Shown: in pieces, positions 58,613-64,000 of the stretch
Layout: the number at the start of each line of letters is the position of its first letter
Position numbering within the stretch: the stretch's first letter is position 1
DNA from: Cladopsammia gracilis
Lineage: Eukaryota; Cnidaria; Anthozoa; Scleractinia; Dendrophylliidae
Assembly: GCA_022457155.1 (NCBI GenBank)
Contig: JAJGOT010000289.1
Span: 1,025,290 to 1,089,289, forward strand
Length of the DNA: 64,000 nt
Direction of reading: 5' to 3'
Notes under the pieces: model-generated
Seen by the model: the letters and a program-made list of their open reading frames with translations, nothing else
The model's database searches: none
Told to the model about the DNA's origin: nothing
Position numbers and translations under genes: made by a program

Positions 58613-61600
58613 ATGGGGGCAAGATAATATATCAGTTGTCTGGTTTGAAAATACCAAAACATCTATCTTTGCACAGGCTGGAAAATGCTGGCAGATGCGT
58701 TTTCTTTCTTTTTTATGACAAACAGTCTTTAGTTAGTAATTTGACAGCTACCTGTTTTGGTTTGTAGTCGGCATTCCTTAATTTACTTCAGCGGTAAAAA
58801 TACGACATAAAGGCCTTCGTTTCTTCAATTCCGTTGGGCCTTTTATTTAAGTCAGTCAAATAAAGAAAAAATTCATGTGAATATATTTAAAAAATAAATA
58901 TCCGTATATGCTTGAAGGCGATATGAATACAAAGAGTTGACAACGAAAAGTATAGTTATTTTAAGATGTTTATATTATTGAAGAAAAGAAAACTCCACAT
59001 CTGCATGTCTAGTATTTTTCCAAAACATCGTCTCGATTTTTACATTCACTTTGAGCTTGTTTAAAACAAATGAAAACTCTATATGAATAAATGAAAACTG
59101 AAAAAAAGAGAAGTCAATGCGTTAAAATGCCATAAAGATGACGATCATTAAAACAAATATCGTTTCAAACATTAATGCACAATAGATCATATAGCAATAA
59201 TTAAAGTGGCAGAGGAATAAACTTCATTAGTTGTCATGGTAACAGAGGGCCTATCAGAGCTGGCATAAATTATTAAGACTCATCAACTCCAATATGTATT
59301 GCTGGGAGTTAAGTCCCCTTTTTATTTGGATATTTTACCTCTCGACAGAAAACAAAGAAGAGAAAAAAAACTTCCCCAGTGAAGTAAGTAGAAACTGCAT
59401 TTGTATAATTTCTTAGTCTTTCAAACGATCATGATCGATCGCGGCTAAGGTCAAACGCCGTACTTCACATGAGCCGAACCTAAATACAGTTTAGGTCGTT
59501 CTTCACGGCTGTACCAGCCGTGAAGAACGGCTAGCCGATCCAAATACAATCAGTCGAACTTAACTGAGTCAAACGCCGAGTTCGGCTCATGTGAAGTACG
59601 GCGTTTGACTTGAACTGGGAAAACTAAAACTCAATGCTCGCGTTATGAACATTCTTTTTTATTCTAGCACAATCTGAGTGTTATTATCATGAATAATGAG
59701 ATAGTTTCTTAAAGAAACCGTGGTGCTCGGTCGGTGAATGGGGAAGGGAAACAAGAAAATTTGGTTTTTACAACTCGTAAAATAAAGTTTGATTGATTGA
59801 TTGAGGTGATAAGGTAAATTGGCCACCGTTGGTCACTTACGTTTCAGTGCTAGTTCTTCGTCTGAGCATTAGGTCACTTTTTATTCCTCTTATTCTAATT
59901 TTTTTCTCATGTTGTTATTTTTTGTTGTTTTTATAATATTTACTCTTTATTGAAATTAACGTTATAACCAAAGTACAATTATGAAAGGTTTTGGCCGTAT
60001 TAGAGTCAGTGTTAGGACAGCCAAACTCTACACCGGGTCGACTTTTTAACCAGCAAAGTCTAACTTAGACCCGTTTTTAAAGCATTTAGTGGAGTTGTAA
60101 ATTAAAAACCTGCTTCCAACAGGTTCTGACTCACAAGAGCATTTAAATAAGCACCTACATAACCGACATGAGTTACAAAGGACAGTCTATTTTTCTTATC
60201 CTGCAATTTCTCCTCACGAATATAACCAAAGAAGATATCAGCATGTGTACTCTTGTTTATCTGTCGTTTTAAAATAATTTTTTTTCAACAGAGGATGTTG
60301 CCATGGCAACATACCGCCATAAGAATGGCAAATCTTTTACAATATTTGGGGGTTTTATTCTTTAAGTTTCTCTCAGTGAACATTTTAAAACTTTGCTATG
60401 TAGCTTGTGAAATGTAGCTTTAATTCGTAACTCGAAATTTGCAAAATTTTTAACTGAAGATCTACCAAAGGAAATTCGGGAAAATCCGCTGTTGATTTTG
60501 CTTTCTTGGCTGTGTACACACATGAAATATGGAGAAAACCTCTTTTTTGTGCGTGATGTCGCGTGAATCACTAAAGCTTGCGTTACCAGCGCACGCGGTT
60601 ATAAAACTAGGGAACCATTGTTTAAATGTTTTTAAGTCGATCAGTGCTATATGCCATTTTGACGCTGTTCAGTTATACTTTAAGCTTTAAGAAAAATACA
60701 CTTGGATATTTCCAAAACCATGTTTGGCCATGTAAATTTTTTTTATCCGATAGTAAAGTAGCCTGTGCGCTCATTGTCATGATCGGGGAGGATATTACGA
60801 GAATAAAACCGGCAGTACATGGAGTCTACATGGAGCATGAAAACAATCAGATTTGTCACTATGCGTGTCCAGAATTCAAACAACAAAATGCGAAATTTTA
60901 TACTTTTTCATTTCGATATAATTCTGCTTTATCAACAGACAAAAGTGACATACTAAGGTAGAGGATTGTTTTAAAAGTGTTGGTCGCAATAAAAATATAT
61001 TATAATATAGTTTAAAAGAAAGGAAAATTTGTACTTGAAAAATACTTAGAAATATATAGTTTTGGATAATTTCAAGGGAAGTATAGTCAGGTCATTTTCT
61101 CCTAACCCAAATTGACCCTTTTGACTATACTTTTTAATAATAGTTCATTTAAATATTCTATTTCTCAAACTGTCTGCAATGTTTTTTAGCTTTAGTTCGT
61201 GCAATATTATAATTAAAAGACTGTGTGTCTTTCAACTGTCAAGATTTTTCGACAAACTTCCAGTGTGATCAATTATTTAAGAGTGCCACTGTTGAAATTT
61301 GAATTCAGTTCACGTTTTAAAATTTTCTCTTGATAATTTAGGATGTTACCACAGACTCAGGAATAGTTGGAACCACATTGCACAAAGATATAAATACTAA
61401 GAAATCTTGTACATCCTTCTCTTCCAAAAAGGTTAAAAACAAGTCATCACTTTTACTTTGGCGTTTTACAATTTGTTTTGGTTTTTAGCAATGTGAGCAA
61501 CATAGGGTTTTAAGTGCCATAAAACACTTGGATATGCCCCAGATAACCGGTCCCCTTTAAAAATACAAAGTCCGAAAAGCACTTCATCAAAATAAGAGAA

Positions 61601-62740
61601 AATATGAGATGTGAAGACGTCAAGCCGAGACATCCCGAGCAAAAACTATGATAGCCATAATAACTGAGCATGTAACCTCATGAATTAAACCCCCAAAAGA
61701 TGTAAATTCCGTTAAAACTATAAGGCAGAGAGCAAGATCATAAGTTGGGCAAGAAAAGGTTAAATCCATGTTCCAGACAGTTATTTTATTTTGTTTTTTA
61801 TAATATTTAACTTTTTATTGCAATTGATCAGTTATAACAGCAGTATAATTATAAACGGTTTTGTATGTTTTAGTGTCAGTATATCAGGAAAGCCAAACTC
61901 TACACTGAGTCAACTTTTTAAACCAGCGAGTTCAACTCAGACCCAGTTAAATAGTATTAATGAAGTTGTAAACCTGCTGATAACAGGTTCTGACTTACAA
62001 GTCAGAGCATTCAAACTAGCACCTGCATCACCGGTTTGAGTTTAAAAAGAAAGTCTAGTTTTCTTATCCTCACGAAATTTACCAATGAAGATACCGACAT
62101 ATCTACTCTTTATTTATTTTTTTTTGGCAGATGCTAATCTTGTGCAATATTTGGTGTTAGATATTCTTAATTATTTAAGTTTTGCTCGGTGAACAGTTTT
62201 AAATTTTGCTATCCGTAAGCTAGCTTGTGAAAACGGTTACGGCCAACATTTTGGAAGGAAAAAAGACATGGTCAGTCATTCAGACGGCTTTGCCAATATT
62301 AGGCAACTTGGTATAAATTTGGTATATATTTATCTGACAGATGTTTTTCTAAGAAGGATATGTGAAATGAAGCTGGCTTTCGTAAATCGAAATTTGCCAA
62401 GTTTTTAAAAGATCCACCAAAGGAAACTCGGGAAAATCCGCTGTCAATTTTTCTTTTTCGGCCGCGCAGACATTTCAAATATCGAGGAAAACCGTTTTTT
62501 GTGCGAGTTATCGCAAATTATTAAAGCTCGCGTTGTTCTGAGTAGGCTGGGGAAACTCACTCATTCACAGTGTGTGCAAAATGTGCACGCCAGTGAATCC
62601 TGAATACCTTTTTATGAATCCGGAATGTTTATGAATACCTAAGAGTTAGCTCTGGTGCAAAATAGACCTTTAGTGAATTGTCTTTCTGTTTACTGTCTGT
62701 TCACAGCCAAGAAGTAAACAGAATTTAATATGGAACCTTT
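58613..62740. repeat. Intergenic spacer block, copy in unit A'
   Basis: Nearly identical to 17456-21790, including both X-box-like sites. It differs by a shortened MITE and a deletion of about 95 bases near 60410. Confidence 0.8.
59450..59609. mobile_element. MITE with inner palindrome, internally deleted copy
   Basis: Same ends and inner palindrome as 18294-18523, but about 70 bases between the left arm and the palindrome are gone. The site is identical, so this is a deletion after duplication, not a new insertion. Confidence 0.8.
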
Positions 62741-62921
62741 GAGCATTGGTCATAATGGTGAAATTTGAGTGAAATAATATTTAAAGTTGTATATAATCAG
62801 CACTTCACTCATAATTTATCATCGTAAAATTCTCGTATTTGGTTTAGCCGGGGACATCTGCGGAATATATTAGAGGATAAAAAAATTAATATTAAAGTTG
62901 TCAGAAAACATACAACTAATT

Positions 62922-62929
62922 ATGCAAAT
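62922..62929 (+). promoter_or_regulatory. Conserved octamer upstream of copy 4
   Basis: ATGCAAAT exactly 165 bp before the ATG, in the shared TAATTATGCAAAT context, although the gene is broken. Confidence 0.3.
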
Positions 62930-63086
62930 AATATATTCGCAAAACACACTTGGCACTTAGGAAATGTTTGATGTGAAATGATGTTAAAACATTAAATAAA
63001 GACAGTAGTTAAACAGAAAAAACTCCGTTTTGATGCTATGAACAACCTTTCATTTATAGCTTGAGGAAAAGATCCACATTAACAAG

Positions 63087-64000
63087 ATGAATCCAAGATT
63101 TTGGCTGTCATTGGCGTTCCTGATGTCCCGGATTGGTGTTACTAAAGCCGCTGGCCAATGCAATACAGTAGCAGCCTCCATTTATGGGATGTACCTTAAA
63201 GGCCACACGTTTAAAAACATGTCAGGTTGGCTTTCCGGTAGAGTGTTACTTCAAGTGCGAGGAGGAGCCCAGATGTCAGAGCTACAACGTCGTTATAGGA
63301 CAAAATCTGTGCGAGTTAAACTCAAGAACAAAGGAAGCCAGGCCTGAAGACTTCATACCACATCCACGCCGTTTCTACATGAAACGCCCAAACCGAGGTA
63401 CATTTCATTGAGGGCTTATTACTCAGTAGTCATACTACACAAACATTCACTGGACTCGTCACGCACTCCTTTTGGCTTGGAGGAATGATTGCGTGACGAG
63501 TGACAAGAAGCCCAAAGGAAGTAATACATTACACATACCATGTGCATTTTTCATTTGTGTCAGGCAGTCCTCCCTCCTCTTCCGAATAACTACCAGTGCT
63601 AAAGAGAACATTTAATGCAATCCAAAGGTGACCTGTAGAACGTTGGGCGCTTCAATCAAGTCATATTATCCCTTAGTAAGATTGATTGAATCACGTCCTA
63701 AAAGCTGCCCCGACAGGCATTTTTATATCACTTAACCACAAAAACATTCGGAAATCATAACTTTATCCTCCAGCGTGGCCTTTGTCTACAACTACTGAAA
63801 GCTTCCACATGAGAAAAAAAAACAGACATGGAACAACTAGTTATTTATAATATGACCGGCTGTATGCAATTGAAATTTAACTGGGTATTTAACCTATTAA
63901 ATAAACAGTTCTGCAACTTTCTTTATTTTTTTCATGCAGCACCACTGGGTTCCATTCCCGAACTTCCTGCTGAATCTTGCAACGAAATCAAGGCGAGTGA
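63087..64000 (+). pseudogene. Secreted PAN/Apple-domain protein, copy 4 (type B'), frameshifted and cut by the window end
   Basis: Exon 1 runs 63087-63397 and is 311 bases instead of 310. The A-run at 63213-63217 has five A where the other copies have four. The frame is lost after Lys43, before the second PAN cysteine, and terminates at 63347 after 86 codons. The donor site, intron and acceptor are intact, and exon 2 starts at 63950 and continues past the window. The type-B markers NTVAAS and PVECYFK (the latter in the shifted frame) show it is the duplicate of copy 2. A single homopolymer error in the assembly would restore it, so pseudogene status is provisional. Confidence 0.8.

Noticed and set aside
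63184..63411. Alternative protein of copy 4 starting downstream in the restored frame
   Set aside because: The ATG at 63184 is out of the original frame and would give a product without signal peptide; the simpler reading is a one-base frameshift.

Overview
This is eukaryotic, intron-containing, AT-rich, repeat-dense nuclear DNA, most likely from an anthozoan cnidarian such as a stony coral. The evidence is a family of small secreted proteins with an N-terminal PAN/Apple-like domain split by phase-1 introns, a cnidarian-style non-LTR retrotransposon, Penelope-like element remnants, and many small inverted-repeat (MITE-like) elements. No prokaryotic gene organisation is visible. The species assignment is inference.

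The only convincing host genes are four tandem, same-strand copies of one three-exon gene. Copy 1 spans 929-5891, copy 2 22135-23975, copy 3 43093-47296, and copy 4 starts at 63087 and runs off the window. Each intact copy encodes 306 residues: a signal peptide plus a six-cysteine PAN-like domain in exon 1, a 47-codon phase 1-1 linker exon, and a 155-residue C-terminal region of unknown function in exon 3. Copies 1 and 3 resemble each other most, and copies 2 and 4 resemble each other in exon 1. The array therefore reads A-B-A'-B', a higher-order duplication of about 41-42 kb. Joining of two divergent haplotypes during assembly is a serious alternative. Copy 4 has a one-base insertion that destroys exon 1. 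Copy 3 has lost two cysteines together.

Layout: 1-928 upstream of copy 1 with a MITE; 929-5891 gene A with repeat-filled introns; 5936-6313 GTGYA pentamer array; 7.3-10.5 kb MITEs; 10.6-13.5 kb a LINE inserted in a 51-bp minisatellite; 13.5-15.0 kb Penelope-like remnant; 15.0-21.8 kb spacer; 22.1-24.0 kb gene B; 24.0-43.0 kb spacer with three and a partial copies of a 3.3-4.4 kb block plus a 3.4-kb insertion holding a degenerate satellite; 43.1-47.3 kb gene A'; 47.3-62.9 kb a second version of everything downstream of gene A, differing by TE insertions, array expansions and a 210-bp inversion; 63.1-64.0 kb gene B' (broken).

The spacer blocks carry RFX-type X-box palindromes at fixed positions, and each gene has an octamer (ATGCAAAT) 165-173 bp before its ATG. 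The likely biology is a recently amplifying, lineage-specific secreted protein family embedded in a transposon-rich, structurally unstable tandem array.
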